From the NCBI RefSeq assembly GCF_950295315.1, contig NC_080175.1, forward strand, positions 64,071,353 to 64,135,352: a stretch of DNA of 64,000 bases. The letters run 5' to 3'. Each line of letters opens with the position of its first letter. Within the stretch, counting starts at the first letter, position 1. The translations under genes were made by a program, and so were the position numbers. Below, piece after piece: positions 33,171 to 46,080 of this stretch. The DNA comes from Erinaceus europaeus. Taxonomy: Eukaryota > Chordata > Mammalia > Eulipotyphla > Erinaceidae. The notes under the pieces are model-generated. The model did not search any database. It saw only the letters and a list, made by a program, of their open reading frames with translations, and had not been told where the DNA came from.

Positions 33171-34430
33171 TAATGTAACACAGCATTATAAAAAAAGACT
33201 AGAGATAAGAAAATGATTTTGCCCATGCTTAATACAATGTATAAATAGTTCAAAGAGTTGATTTGGAAAAGAAGTTTCTGAGTTCAAATGTCTACAATAA
33301 TACCTGACTGGCAAAAATATAATTTCTCATCTAATAAAAGAATGATTTTCCTCTCTCCATAAAATGCTGTCTTATACCAGTCAGAGGTACATAAATTATA
33401 TCTAAGAAGAAAAGATATTGGCTTGAAAGTTTTATTTAAAAACCTAGTCATATTTATAATCCCTAAAAATAACATAAAATCAGTGAATATTAGGCATATA
33501 AGTCACTGGGTGTCTAGATGCATTGTACATATAGCTGTAATAAATAAATAGTAACAATTAGAATAGAATTACCATATATTAGCCAAAGCTCAATTCCGTT
33601 TACTTTCAGAATCTTAATTTAAGTGATGACTAGGGTGGAAGCATTTGCTATTGTTGTAATTGGAGGAGCACCAGCTTCCTTCTCTATAATGAAATGTCAG
33701 TCCTAGAGCTATTTCCACTAGGGAAATGGCTTTAAACTCATTTATAGTGGCAGCAGGGAATCCAAGTGTGGCCATTGAGAAACATGCCATCTTTTCAGGG
33801 AGAAACAGAATACAATACATGATGCGCTGCCTGACAAGCCAACAGCTCCCTACTGAATTTTTAAAGAAGATACAGACTTAATTCCCTTAGGGAAGTATGT
33901 CATTGTCTAAAACATGGCATACTAACCAGAAACAATACACAAGTTCATGGAAACACACAATTTTAAATTCAGAATGTACCGTTTCACTGAATTAAGTTGG
34001 AAAATGTACAAATGCAACTTGTTATATGGTGCTTTTACTTAGAATAATGATGAGCAAATGAAACTTTGCATAAGCTTTGACATTTGTATTTTTTGGCAAT
34101 CTGAGTTTAGGTTATTACAAAGAAAGAAGTAAACAGACAAAATTCAAACATATACGTATAAAATTTTAATTGGTTGTATTAGTTATCCATGAATAAAGTA
34201 GTATCACACTTAGTTAAGTAGAAGAGTGGTATAGGAACTTTGACAATATGCAAGGTTTTTATGAGCACCGAGAAAGTCAGACAATATATATAGCAAAAGA
34301 AAGTGAACACTGTTTCCGGGAATGTGACTTCCAATTATGGGAAACAAGTCCTTAATACAAACTACTTATCACAGGTTAGAACTATATTCTTAGAAACAGC
34401 TGAAACTATAATTTAGGGAGTCCAGGCAAT
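33171..34430. other. Unique AT-rich DNA, no gene seen
   Basis: No recognisable repeat. Short open frames at 33284-33475 and 33614-33820 on the minus strand show no domain. Confidence 0.5.
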
Positions 34431-34434
34431 AGTC

Positions 34435-35080
34435 AGTGATTTATTAGAGATTTAATAATGATCAATAAGATTGTGGGATAAGAGGGTACAATTCTATACA
34501 ATTCTCACCACCAGAAATCCATATACCCTCTCCTCCACTGGAAGGGTCCCTAATCTTTATCCCTCTGGGAGTATGGACCAAAGATTTTTATGGGATGCTG
34601 AAGGTAGAAAGTCTTGCTTCTGTAATTGCTTCTCCATTGGTCATGGGTGTTGACAGATAGATCCATACCTACTGTCTGCTTATATCTTTTCCCAATTGGG
34701 GTAGGGCTCTGGGGAGGTGGGGTTCCAGGACTCATTGGTGAGGTTGTCTGCCCAGAAAAGTCAGGTTGGCATTATGGTAACATCTGCAACTTGTTGGCCA
34801 AAAAAAGCATTAAGATATAAAGAAGAACAAATTGTTTAGTAATCAGGAAACTATAGGTAAAAAAAATATATAGCAGATGAGATTTAGGGTCTTTATGTTA
34901 GAAGAAGATAGAAAGTCAATTTTAGGTATATTCTAAGGGGCCATCACTTTACTAATTTTTGCATGAGCCTCATAGCTAAAAGTATTGTCTGGGAAGAGAC
35001 AGTCAGAGTTGGAAATAGGACTGGAAAGCTAGCCATACTGTTATGGACCCTGAACCTTTCTTGGGACAAATTTATCTAAT
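34435..35080 (-). mobile_element. Old L1 3' UTR
   Basis: In minus orientation it follows the L1 3' UTR order: 'gggataagagggtacaattc', 'cctctgggagtatggacc', 'ggcttctgtaattgcttc'-like and later phrases. It belongs to an older subfamily that resembles 61525-62520. Confidence 0.85.
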
Positions 35081-35211
35081 ATCATTTTCATTATCTCCTC
35101 TTTTCTTCTTCCCAAATTCCTCTGTAATAAAGGTTTTAAATTGGTAGATAGGAAAAATACATAATTTTTCTCTTAAGTATCCCTCTCCCATGCATTAAAA
35201 TGTATATTTAG

Positions 35212-35405
35212 GAGGCAGCCTGGTGGTACACCTGCACACATCACTGTGTGCAAGGACCTAGGTTCAAGCCCCTGGGTTACCTTGATATAGAGGGGAATCT
35301 TTACAGTCAGAAAATAAGTACTGCAGATTATCATTTTCTCTCTTCCTCTCATTCCCTTTTTCCCCTATTTTGCTCTATATCATAATTAAACAAGAATGAA
35401 CAAAA
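35212..35405 (+). mobile_element. Old ERI-related SINE
   Basis: A decayed tRNA-like head ('ggtggtacacctgcacacat', 'ggttcaagcccctggg') is followed by a CT-rich body. No clear target duplication. Confidence 0.7.
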
Positions 35406-35708
35406 ATTTTAAAAGAAATGAAATATATGTATGCATATATTTACATTTTCTGTTATCAATAAGTTTGATACATGTTTTCTGACCCAGTTTTAAAGAACCC
35501 AAAGGGTTTCACAACGATTTCTTCACCACACTGCATTGAAAGACTTGTGGGTAATGTACAACAACCTAGTACTGAGGAATTGTAGTAGTATAGGCTCCTT
35601 TTCCTTTAGAGGATGAGAGACAGAGTAAAAAAGCAAAAGACACAAAAAGACATACATAAACACGAATTGTTCCTGCATGTGACCCTTTTGGTTGTCAAAA
35701 ACTCAAAT

Positions 35709-35993
35709 TCGGGAGTCTGGCGATAGCGCAGTGGGTTAAGCACATGTGGTGTGAAGCACAAGGACTGCCTTAAGGATCTGGATCCTGGTTCCAGCCCCAG
35801 GCTCCCCACCTGCAGGGGAGTCGCTTCGCAAGTGGTGAAGCAAGTCTGCAGGTGTCTATCTTTCTCTCCTCCTCTCTGTCTTCCCCTCCTCTCTTCATTT
35901 CTCTCTGTCCTATCCAACAACGACATCAATAGCTACAACAATAAAACAACAAGGGCAACAAAAGGGAAAATAAATAAATATTAAAATAAAACC
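35709..35993 (+). mobile_element. ERI-like SINE, short-tail form
   Basis: A well preserved copy with a small internal duplication near the B box ('ggatctggatcctgg'). It is flanked by actcaaat at 35701-35708 and 35994-36001. Confidence 0.93.
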
Positions 35994-36001
35994 ACTCAAA
36001 T

Positions 36002-37679
36002 CTGAGTCCCCATAAATGATAACATGTATACTGCAAGGCCCAAAGTACTAGCTCTCAAGTCCAGATTTGTGCCATGGAGTTAGGTCACTAAGACATTCCT
36101 CACTTTGTGGGTGCTAATGACTAGATCTAGTTCTTTTTAAATAGCATACTATTTATATCCTATCTCTCTGGACATCTAGAGATCTGCATGTTGACCTGCT
36201 TTTCCACCCTCACCTTCACACCTGGACAGCATCTGGAGATGCTTTACATGCAGCCAACCAGCCTGATAGCATGTACTTACAACCAGAGGTCTATAAAAGA
36301 AATGAGCAAAGGGAGCCCAGTGATAACACTCTCAGTTTAGAGCACAGTTCAAGGAACTGGGTTCAATCCCCTGGTTGCCACTTGCGTGGGTGGGTGGGGG
36401 AATGCTTCCCAAGCTGTTATTAAAATGGGAATATTTCTATTTAAGTTCCATATATTTTATTGACTTTTCCATTTGTGATCACAGATTGTATGCTTCATTA
36501 TGTAGTCTGTTGCAAATGGATCAAACGATATTTTGAGGTCATGGAAACTTAGCTAACACACTGCTTTTGATGAACAGTGCTAACTATATTTTAAATTTTT
36601 TTCTGTAAACTTAATTATGTGTAGTTTTAAAAGCACTGTGGAGTTTTCTACATGAGTATATTAAAATTCGGTAACTGAATACAACCTATGCACGGTGTAT
36701 CTTGAATTTTTAGTGTAGTTGCATTTGCATTTGAGCAATGAAAATAATCAACTTAATTTGCCCTCCTAGAGCGAGTGGAAGTGGCTTTGATTAGCCAATT
36801 GAAAGCTTGTGTCATTCTCCTTGAGTTTGGATGCAGGGGGTGGAATTGACAACACATGCAACTCAGTAGGGGTCGAGGGTGTCAGGGCAATGGAGATGTT
36901 GACTATATGAAAGACAAAGTAGAAAGTAATTGACTGGGAACACACAAGTTGTTTATGCTGCAGCTGTCCCAATGTCATCTGAAATTAATTCATTGATGTT
37001 GATGTGCTAAAATTACTATTGCATAACTTTTTCTCATTGCTCATTTGGATTTACTTATTTGTTCTTTTATTTATTTTACAAATGAACACCTAGATGATTA
37101 AAATAGCCTATGTTTAGTGCTCAGATAGGGTTGAACCTGCTCTCACTAGTTAAGCTAAAAAAAAACAACCTCACAATTCATGGAACATTGAGCAAAAAAA
37201 ACTTAAGATTGTCTCCTAGGTGAACACTACTCAAAATTTGCTTAGAAACATAAAAGAAAAAGTAAAGATTAATCTATTTCAATTAAATTAATTGACCCCT
37301 ATAATTATATATTATCAAAGTTATTGCTATATATAGGAAAATCTAAAGCATACAAAGGTAAGATTGGCAATGCTTTGTATTCAAAGACTATGAAACAGAT
37401 AAAGAATTCTAGTGAATGAAAACGCCCAGATTAGACACGAGTTATAATTTGCCAAGACATTTAAATAGCTGTAGATGTAGAGGAAGAGAGAGACAGAGAA
37501 ACCTGCAGCTTTGAGAGCCAAGATAGATTTATTAAAGGAAAGTTGAGACTGACTGTCAGACAAGAATATCAGATTGGTACCATATATAACAGATCAGCAG
37601 TTTTTTATACAGTTTTTTTATGCAGTGAAGGAGTAAGTTTGGTATTGAAGTTTTGTGCAGTAGGAAGAGTGGGTAGTAG
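36002..37679. other. Mostly unique DNA with one decayed SINE
   Basis: A decayed SINE head is likely at 36310-36420 ('ggttcaatcccctggttgcc'). The rest shows no repeat or coding sequence that I can support. Confidence 0.5.
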
Positions 37680-37918
37680 TGTTATTATTTAAAATTATTT
37701 TATTATGTTTATTTATTTTTATTTATTGGATAGAGACAGCCAGAAATCGAGAGGAAAGGGGGACATAGTGAGGAAGAGAAACAGAGAGACACCTGCAGCC
37801 TTGCTTCACCACTCGCAAATCTTTCCCCTGCAGGTGGGGACTGGAGTCTCGAACCCCTGTCTTTGCTCATTGTAACATGTGCACTCAACCTGCTGCTTCA
37901 CCACCTGTCCCCTCAGGT
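37680..37918 (-). mobile_element. ERI-related SINE
   Basis: The minus strand has a tRNA-like head near 37918, 'ggggttcgagactccag', a CT-rich body and an A/T tail. It is the 'acctgttacaatg' variant also seen at 45855-46080 and 59375-59575. Confidence 0.85.
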
Positions 37919-38512
37919 AGATGGGTTATAACAAAGAGGCTATGCTGTTGTGGTGATTTAAGTTCTTCATTCCTACCTAAACCTGTGACTTAAGCTCCAC
38001 GAAATGTCAGCAGCTATAACAGTCATTTCTCATTCCATTATCTGTCAGCTATAACTGTTCAAAAATTATATATACACATATATGTTTAAATATTCATACA
38101 TAGAAGCTAGAAGTATATTGATATGCATGATATTGGATTATATAAATTTTAACATCGGATCATCTGTTAAGTAGGTATAGAAACTGTGCCAACTCAATAG
38201 CTGAGAGAGAGCCAAATTTGGCAGGATGAGGTGGCAGGTTGGAAGGAGAGTTGGAGAGATTTCCTAATCTCTTTGGATTTTTCTCAGGCAGGCAGAACAA
38301 ATAAGTTAACATTAAACAGTTTTGTAGGAGATAAGAACCACAATTAATTACATACATATGGAGAACTTACATAGTTATAAATTCTGGAGTAAATGGAGCA
38401 GATTGAGGGTTAGTGTGTTGAGTTAAAGACTGAAACAAGAACTTGAGGTATCAAGGAGTAACAATAATGTTTCAAATGCTAGAAAGTGTATGAGTGCATA
38501 TAACAAAACTTT

Positions 38513-38730
38513 ATGTTTGAGTGTGTGGCTTATGGGGACTTGGTAGATGTACAGAGAGTTGAACATACATGATACCATGCACAAACACCCAGATATAAGC
38601 CCTGCTCCCCACCTGCAGAGATGCTGAAGATGTTTCCTTTTTTCCCTCCTTCTCTATTTCTTCCTTCAATCACAGCTTCTCTCTGTCTCTATACAACAAA
38701 TGAATAAATAAATATATAAAATTATGTTAA
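38513..38730 (+). mobile_element. Old ERI-related SINE
   Basis: A diverged head followed by 'ccctgctccccacctgcaga', a CT-rich body and an AAATAAATAAATA tail. Confidence 0.7.
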
Positions 38731-38759
38731 TATATAAATATATTTAAAAGATGCTTCAT

Positions 38760-38950
38760 AGCAGGCAGGAATAGGCACAGCTGGTAATTTGCATATATTA
38801 CTATGCACAGAGGTCTGGGTTAAAACTACTGGTCCCCATTTATAGGAGACCAGAGGGGGAACTTCACCAGTGGTAAAATAGTGTTATATATGTCTGTCTT
38901 CTTCCCTCTCCTCCCTTCCTTCAATTTCCATGTCTAAAAAAAAAAAATGA
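38760..38950 (+). mobile_element. Old ERI-related SINE
   Basis: Decayed tRNA-like head ('ggtctgggttaaaactactgg') with a CT-rich body and an A tail. Ends are approximate. Confidence 0.6.
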
Positions 38951-39244
38951 AAGAAAGAGAGAAGGACAAGACATGAAAAATATGGTCATTAGAGGTGGTG
39001 GATTCTTTATGCAGGTACTGAACTTTATTGTAAACCCCAATGGCAATTAACAAAGAATGATAAAAACATATTTGTTCAAAGATGATTGTATAAATAAATG
39101 ATAAAGTCCCTGAATCTAGGAAATATTGACTTTTTAAGAGTAACTATAACAGATTTTCTTGAAATCCATAGGATCTCAATCAACCTTGTTCCAAGTGCTA
39201 AGGTAACTTCAATTGACCAAAAAAAAAAAAAAAAAAAAAAGTCT

Positions 39245-39530
39245 GGGCATCTTTAAAAAATAATGATTTAACAATGATCAACACTATTGTAAAATACGAG
39301 TGATACAATTTTATACAATTCCTGTCATATCTCATCTCCTCCATAGGAACTTCCCTATTCTTTATCCCTCTAGGAGTATGGATCCAAGATCTTATGAGTT
39401 GCAGAATATGGGAGGTCTGGCTTCTGTATTTGTTTCTTCGCTGGACATGGTAGTTGACAGGTCAATCCATACCCCCAGCCTGTTTCTATCTTTCCTCAGT
39501 GGGGTAGAGCTCTGGGGAGGTGCCAATCAG
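39245..39530 (-). mobile_element. Old L1 3' UTR
   Basis: Minus-orientation L1 3' UTR of the older type, preceded on the left by a run of about 24 A. It abuts an L1 end in the opposite orientation. Confidence 0.8.
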
Positions 39531-39848
39531 ACTTCCCTGGACAGACAACTCCACCAATGTGTCCTGGAGCTCAGATTCCACAAAACCCCGCCCCACTAGG
39601 AAAGAGAGAGGCAGGCTGGGAGTATGGATCGACCTTTCAATGCCCATGTTCAGCGGGGAAGCAATTACAGAAGCTAGACCTTTTACCTTCTGCATCCTAC
39701 AGTGACCTTGGGTCCATTCTCCCGAAGTGTTAAAGAATAGGAAAGCTATCAGGGGAGGGGATGGGATACAGAGTTCTACTGGTGGGAATTGTGTGAAGCT
39801 GTACCCCTCTTAGCCTATGGTTTTGTCAGTGTTTCCTTTTTATATATA

Positions 39849-39885
<37 letters not shown>
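39531..39885 (+). mobile_element. 5'-truncated L1 3' UTR with (AAT)n tail
   Basis: The plus strand carries the last 300 bp of the L1 3' UTR ('gggaagcaattacagaagc' and onward) and ends in an (AAT)n tract at 39856-39885. With the minus L1 on its left it forms an inverted pair of different subfamilies, so I favour two insertions over twin priming. Confidence 0.8.
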
Positions 39886-40127
39886 GAAAACAGAAAAAAA
39901 TAAATGTAAGAACGAATATACTAAATATACTTGATGGCATATTGGTATTGTGAGGGTAGAAAGAAGCTATCTTACCACATGAAATTCCTCAAGGTTAAAC
40001 AAATATCCAAATGAACACAACTGATAAGAGAAACACATACACACACACACATATGTATTTTTCTACACAAAAATTTCCAATATTTTTCCTGTTACTAGTT
40101 TACTTAGAGGTTTTTCTTTTCTTTTTT

Positions 40128-40262
40128 TTTTTCTTTCTTTTATTTTTTACCAGAGCACTGCTCAGCTCTTGCTTATGGAGATATGGAGGATTGAACCTGG
40201 GACTTGCGAGCCTCAGGCATGAAAGTCTCTTTGCATAGCCATTATGTATACTCCCATCCCCT
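40128..40262 (-). mobile_element. tRNA-derived SINE, 'tggctatgcaaag' type
   Basis: The minus strand has the head 'taatggctatgcaaagagac', 'caggttcaatcctcc' and a CT/T-rich tail. It is the third SINE type. Confidence 0.85.
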
Positions 40263-40807
40263 TAGAGGGTTTTCTAAGGGCATTTCCTTACCATATTTTA
40301 TCTCAAGTTCTCATTATAAAAGGTGTGAAACCAAACCTAGAATATTATAGCCATAGAAACTAAGGAAATTAGTGTTTGACATAAGGTATACATTATGATA
40401 AAGTATACCTTATTAATAATATGACTAATAATTAATAGGAAATCTGAAAATTTGTGTGAAGAAATTGGTAAATATAAAAAGTACACTGCAAAGCTAAGGA
40501 AAATTACTTTCATGTTTTAATGTATGAGCTTGAGAAAAAAAATCTAGGGAAATTTAACCTTATTGAATATTTAAAGCTAATTATTAGGCACTTGGTATTT
40601 TCTCAGAGGTCAAAACATATTAATGGGATAAAACTGACAAAAATAGCTATCATTAGGAAGTTTATAATTTAGTGGAAAGGTATATAAAACTTATTAATTT
40701 CTGTAGAAATGTGCTTATGTGCTAGTATGCATGTATGTGACTATATAATGATTCTGTTTCTCTCAGAAATCTAACTTCAAATTTAGTGTTTTGTTATTGT
40801 TTATTTT

Positions 40808-40965
40808 TATATTTTGTTTATAGAGATAGAGAAAAAGAGAGAAAGACACCACAGTGCTGAAGTTTTGCTCAGTACAGTGGTGTAATAGGGGTCAAGCTCA
40901 AACCTGCCTCTTGTATATGGCAAAGCAACACAGGACCCAAGTGAACTAATTTACTGGCCCAATTC
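40808..40965 (-). mobile_element. Old tRNA-derived SINE
   Basis: Minus strand: 'ggcaggtttgagcttgacc' and a CT-rich body. Diverged. Confidence 0.55.
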
Positions 40966-41437
40966 ATTTGTTCTTATAAATCCCCGGTTACATATTTAAT
41001 TTAGAAAAGTAAAACTAAAGTATGTATTATCCCTAGGAGGCATGGATATGGAAAGATCTGAAAGCGAATAAAAGTTTAAAAATGGAGAAAGTCTTGATGA
41101 GTTATAATCAAATTACATCATTCTTTTCTTTTTTTTTTTTTTTTTTAGAAAGAACTCCTGTAGTTTTAACTATACTCCAGGTTAAAACAGAACTTAGAAA
41201 TAAAAGAATGTCATATTGAGTGGCAGGACAATATCTGAATAACTTTGTCTTAAAATCTTTGTGATCATTTTACTTCTGATTGTTTCAATTATTCTATGAT
41301 TTTTTCCATCAAATAGTTTCTGATTTGCTTACAAATACTAATATTGTCTAGTTAATATAACTAAAAATATTTTTAGCCAAGACAAAACATATAATTGACA
41401 CATTCTCCATGTAAAGAAAAAGTGGGATTAGGAAATT
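40966..41437. other. Unique AT-rich DNA, no gene seen
   Basis: Contains a T tract near 41127 but no recognisable repeat or coding frame. Confidence 0.5.
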
Positions 41438-41450
41438 AGTACCTCAATTA

Positions 41451-43167
41451 ATTTTTTTTTATATTTTTTATTTATTTAAGAAAGGAGACATTAACAAAAC
41501 CGTAGGATAAGAGGGGTACAGTTCCACACAATTCCCACCATCCGATTTCCATATCCCATCTCATCCCCTGATAGCTTTCCCATTCTCTATCTCTCCGGGA
41601 GCATGGACCCAGGGTAATTATGGGTTGCTGAAGATAGAAGGTCTGGCTTCTGTAACTGCTTCCCCGCTGAACATGGACATTGACTGGTCAATCTATATTC
41701 CCAGTCTGCCTCTCTCTTTCCCTAGTAGAGTGGGTCTCTGGGGAAGCAGAGCTCCAGGACATATTGGTGGGGTTGTCTGTCCAGGGAAGTGTGGTTGGCA
41801 TCATGTTGACATCCGGAACCTGGTGGCTGAAAAGAGAGTTAACATACAAAGCCAAACAAACTGTTGAACAATCATGGACCTAAAGACTGGGATAGTGCAG
41901 ATGAAGTGTTGGGGGGGGGGGTATTCCCTGCAGGCTCTTGTGTATTTCTGCTTTCAGGTATATATTTTCCCTGGTTTATGGGCAGGTGTGAACATATGCT
42001 CTATCTCAGGGGACCTAGACTATATCTAGGTTTGGGGACTTTATTGGGGATTGGACCACCTGGAATGGAATTAGGGAATACTAAGAAAGGAAAGGTCTCA
42101 CCCAAGCGATGAAGTTGAGGGGTTGTAGTTCCACACCTGAAGTCTCTGAACACTGTCTGAAGTGAAGCATGCTGGGGTGGCACTCATTGCATTGACTAGG
42201 TTGTGATGTGCGGATGCAATAGCATTTGATTTGAATTGAGAGAAGCATATAGGAAAGTGGGTCCCACCCTAAGGTTCCAGGACTGAGGGAATTATAGGTT
42301 CTAGAGTGGAAATGTGAGGTTCCTGCTCTCTTAGGGATCAAGAAGACAGTGGACAGTTATAGTTATCATAGCATTATTTGGTGATTGGATTAACTTTGAA
42401 AAGTCCCTTTGTTAGGGTTTGGGGTATAACTCTCACAAGGCTAGACATAGATCTTCCATATGACCCAGTAATTCCTCTCCTAGGGATATATCCCAAGGAT
42501 TCCATAATGCCCAACCAAAAAGATGTGTGTACATTTATGTTCATAGTAGCACAATTCATAATAGCTAAAACCTGGAAGGAACCCAGTGCCCAACAGCAGA
42601 TGAGTGGCTGAGAAAGCTGTGGTACATATACACAATGGGATACTATGCAGCTATTAAGAACAATGAACCCACCTTATCTGACCAATCTTGGACAGAGCTA
42701 GAAGGAATTATGTTAAGTGAGCTAAGTCAGAAAGATAAAGATGAGTATGGGATGATCCCACTCATCAACAGAAGTTGAGAAAGAAGATTTGAAATGGAAA
42801 CTAAAAGCAGGATCTGATTAAATTGAGAGTAGGGCACCAATGTAAAAACCATGTGGTGAAGGGGAAGGTGGCCATTTGGATTCCCTGGGGGGTGTGGTGA
42901 GGGGAGGGGTGGTTGGGATGGGACACAGTCTTTTGGTGGTGGGAATGGTGTTTATGTACACTCTTATTAAAGTGTAGACATATAAACCACTATTCAATTA
43001 GTATGAGATGGGAAAACTTGATCGTATGTCTAGAATTTCTTAAAACATAGACTGAGTCTTTTTAATATATAGGCTGAATCTTTGATATGTTGATTCTCTC
43101 AAAAGCCTAGAACAGGAAGAATAGAAGCAACCCATAGCACAGCTATTTACAATATGCTGGGTATTAT
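41451..43167 (-). pseudogene. L1 with inverted 5' part (twin-primed)
   Basis: The 3' UTR lies on the minus strand at 41451-42423. At about 42424 the orientation flips, and the end of ORF2 ([22 protein letters not shown] region) plus the start of the 3' UTR run in plus orientation to 43167. The two parts are adjacent pieces of one L1. A 13-bp duplication with one mismatch, agtacctcaatta and agtaccttaatta, lies at 41438-41450 and 43168-43180. ORF2 is a non-functional fragment. Confidence 0.92.
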
Positions 43168-43202
43168 AGTACCTTAATTATTTATGTGTAAAATATGCTT
43201 GT

Positions 43203-43345
43203 TGCATAGTGAGAAGTGGAGTCATAGGTAAAACACTAGACTTATAAAGAAGATGTCCTAAATTTAATCTTCAGCACTTCGTGTACCAGAACGATGCTCT
43301 GGGTCTCATTCTCCTCCTACCTTTCTCATTAACAAATATATATTT
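43203..43345 (+). mobile_element. Old tRNA-derived SINE, 'gtctgggaggt' type
   Basis: The phrases 'ttaatcttcagcacttcgtg' and 'ccagaacgatgctctgg' place it in the second SINE type; diverged. Confidence 0.75.
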
Positions 43346-43359
43346 TTAAAATATATCAA

Positions 43360-43601
43360 CCACTTTTTATAAATGTATTTATTGTTGTAGTTATTATTGT
43401 TGTTGGATAGGACAGAGAGAAATAGAGAGAGAGAGGAGGGGAAGACAGAGAGAAATATAGACACCTGCAGACCTACTTCACCACTTGTGAGGAGACTTCC
43501 CTTACAGGTGAGGAGGCTGGGGGCTCGACAGTGATCCTTACTCAGGTCCTTGCACTTTGAGCCATGTGTGCTTAAACCATTGTGCTACTGCCAGACTCCC
43601 T
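43360..43601 (-). mobile_element. ERI-like SINE
   Basis: Minus-strand head near 43601 ('gggagtctggcagtagcaca'), CT-rich body and CAA-type tail at the left. It sits beside the tail of the SINE at 43203-43345. Confidence 0.85.
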
Positions 43602-44563
43602 ACACACATATGTTTTTAAAGGCAGAATATATTTGTTACTAGTTGAATATGTAGTTAAAATAAAGTCGTTTTCTATTAAATGGATTATTAAAACACTAGC
43701 TGTGTTTGATATTCTATCTTCCTAAATGACAAGTTGAATTCTTATATTAATTTCCACCATAAACATCAAAATTTGAGTTCTTACTGGGTCAGGTATTGAG
43801 TTAGGTTCTATTTTTGTTCCTAAATATTATTCTGCTAAATATACACTATTCCTAATGTGTGTCTCAATTTTTTTTTAAGATTTTAGTTACATAACTCTTA
43901 TCTTTCCAGCAGTACATCCCATTAAGCCATGTTCATATCAGCTGTTAAATGTTCACCTTAACTTTTCTCTGTTACTTTATGTTCAGCTTCTCCACTTTAT
44001 CTGTGCCACACCAACATGGTAAAATACAGAGAAAGATAGCATTACTCTCTGGAGTGATTTCAAGCATTTCCCAGATCATGATTATGATAAATTATTCATA
44101 GACTATGTAGATTCATGCAGCAAAGGTATGGCTTTCTTAGCACAACATTTTGCTGAATCTTATGTCACACTGCCAAGTAAATACTTAAAGTTGAAGACTA
44201 GACCCTGGAGAGGAATGTAGGATCATATTATTTGCAAAATCTACAACAAGGTTTCAAGTGGGGAAATGGGTGGTGACTTCAAATGTATCATTTTTCCTTT
44301 GATGTTGCTTATATTTGTATTTAGTTTATGTCAAAGACACAGTGAAACATTAGCTCTTAATTTTCAATGAATAAATATAGAAAATACTACTCTTTTTTCT
44401 TGTAAGGAAACAGATAAAATGTAACATTTTTTAATTCATTTGATTCCAAGATTTGTTTCTGTTTAAATGTCATTGAAACACTTCAAACACTTTTGGCCTT
44501 ACAGTTTGAAAATCTTCAACTGTAAGACAACTCAAGGAGATGTTCATTTAGTAATAGTTTGGT
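43602..44563. other. Unique AT-rich DNA, no gene seen
   Basis: No recognised repeat or coding frame; ends at the left edge of the large inverted repeat. Confidence 0.5.
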
Positions 44564-44590
44564 TACACATTTCAAGCTAGATCCATTGTT

Positions 44591-44593
<3 letters not shown>

Positions 44594-44631
<38 letters not shown>
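44594..44631. repeat. (AAT)n microsatellite in left arm
   Basis: About 12-13 AAT units. The matching tract in the right arm (50221-50257) is shorter and interrupted differently; it is the main difference between the arms. Confidence 0.95.
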
Positions 44632-44637
<6 letters not shown>

Positions 44638-44649
44638 CTTTAATTATTA

Positions 44650-44925
44650 TTATTTTGCCTCCAGTGTTACTGATAGGGCTTGGTGCCTGAACTACGTACA
44701 AATCCACTGTTCCTGGTGGTCATTTATTATATTTTATTGGATAGTACAGGAAGAAACTGAGAGGAGGAGGAGACAGAGATAGAGAAAGATAGATACCTAC
44801 AGACCTGTTTCTATACTTATGGAGCATCCTCCTTGTAGGTGGGGAGCAGAGGCTCAAACCCAGATACCTGAACTTCTAAGTATGTGCATTTAATCATGTG
44901 CACCACTGCCAGCTCCCCCCCACCC
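44650..44925 (-). mobile_element. Old long-tail SINE in left arm
   Basis: Minus strand: diverged head near 44925, CT-rich body and the 3' segment ending 'actggaggcaaa'. Its mirror copy is at about 49951-50226. Confidence 0.85.
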
Positions 44926-45082
44926 CCCAGTTCCTCACATTAATAGTAGTTGCTTCTTCATGTAAATGTCTTTGGCTGTCATCAGGAGAAAAAAAAGAAG
45001 CAGAAGCATTAAATTATCTTTTACAGTGTATTTTTATGTGCACAATCCTATACAGTTTTCATTTTAAGTTATGAGTACTAGG

Positions 45083-45290
45083 GCCAAATGGGGTGCACCT
45101 AGTTAATGTGTGCACACATTATAGTGTGTAAAGACCCAAGTTCAAGCCCTTTGTCTCCACATGTAGGAGGAAAGCTTCACAAGTGGTGAAGCAGGACTGC
45201 AGGTGTCTCTCTGTCTCTTTCCCTCTCTATCTCCTCCTCCTGTCTAAATGTCTCTATGTTTCTATCCAATAATATTGGATAATAATTAAT
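45083..45290 (+). mobile_element. ERI-related SINE in left arm
   Basis: Head 'ggggtgcacctagttaatgt', 'caagttcaagccctttg', CT-rich body. Its mirror copy is at about 49586-49793. Confidence 0.85.
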
Positions 45291-45854
45291 ATATATATAT
45301 ATGCACTTACATCTATAAGTACAACTTTTATTCCAGTCCAGTAGTTAAATTCTTTTGCATGATTAGATAAGTCAGGATTCTCAAATCGATGCTAACTACT
45401 CCACCAAATAGAAAACTTCTGAAAGTCTAGATTCTTATTGTCAAATAATTTTCTCAGCTATCTCTAGCTGTGTGGTAAAAGAGTAAGAAAAATGGTTTCT
45501 ATAAATTTTTGAGAATTGTGTTTATTTGTTAAATTTGTTAATTTATTTATAAATTGTGCAGTATGGTCCCTAACTAGAACATGAAAAGTCATAAACCGTC
45601 ACCAGTAACTCATCCCACCAAATTTTCAGAGACCACAGGTAGTAGAGGGGGGAAAACTGCTTTTCTGAGTAAACAAGAAGACACATTGATAATCGCTCTT
45701 AACACTTAGGAAAGACTAGTGAGTAAAAACGCATATATACAAGCACAACTACTTTAAAATATGTATTCCAAATTAGAGCGAAACAACGAAGTGCTGTTTT
45801 GTTAACTATTATTCTTATGGCTAAATGATAGCCAGTTGGGTTTGATAAAGAGGT

Positions 45855-46080
45855 CACAGGGCTGGGTGGTGACCCACCTGTTTGAGAGCACATGTTACAA
45901 TGCTCAAGGACCTGGGTTGGAGCCCCCTGTCCCCACCCGCAGTGGAAAAGCTTTGCGAGTGGTGAAGCAGTGCTGCAAATGTCTAATGTCTTTCCTCCTC
46001 TCTATCACCGCCCTCCCCCCTTCTCAAATTCTGGCTGTCTCTATCCAGTAACTAAATAATGATAATGTCAAAAAAAGTAA
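45855..46080 (+). mobile_element. ERI-related SINE in left arm
   Basis: Head 'gctgggtggtgacccacctg', 'ctgggttggagccccctgtc', CT-rich body. Short open frames over it occur unchanged in both arms but are SINE sequence, not genes. Its mirror copy is at about 48796-49021. Confidence 0.88.

Noticed and set aside
39245..39885. Inverted L1 pair taken as a twin-primed insertion
   Set aside because: The two parts belong to different subfamilies, the plus part has its own tail, and no enclosing target duplication was seen.
45699..46051. Short open frames repeated exactly at 48825-49177
   Set aside because: They lie on SINE sequence and arm DNA, and their identity only reflects the inverted repeat; codon content shows no gene.
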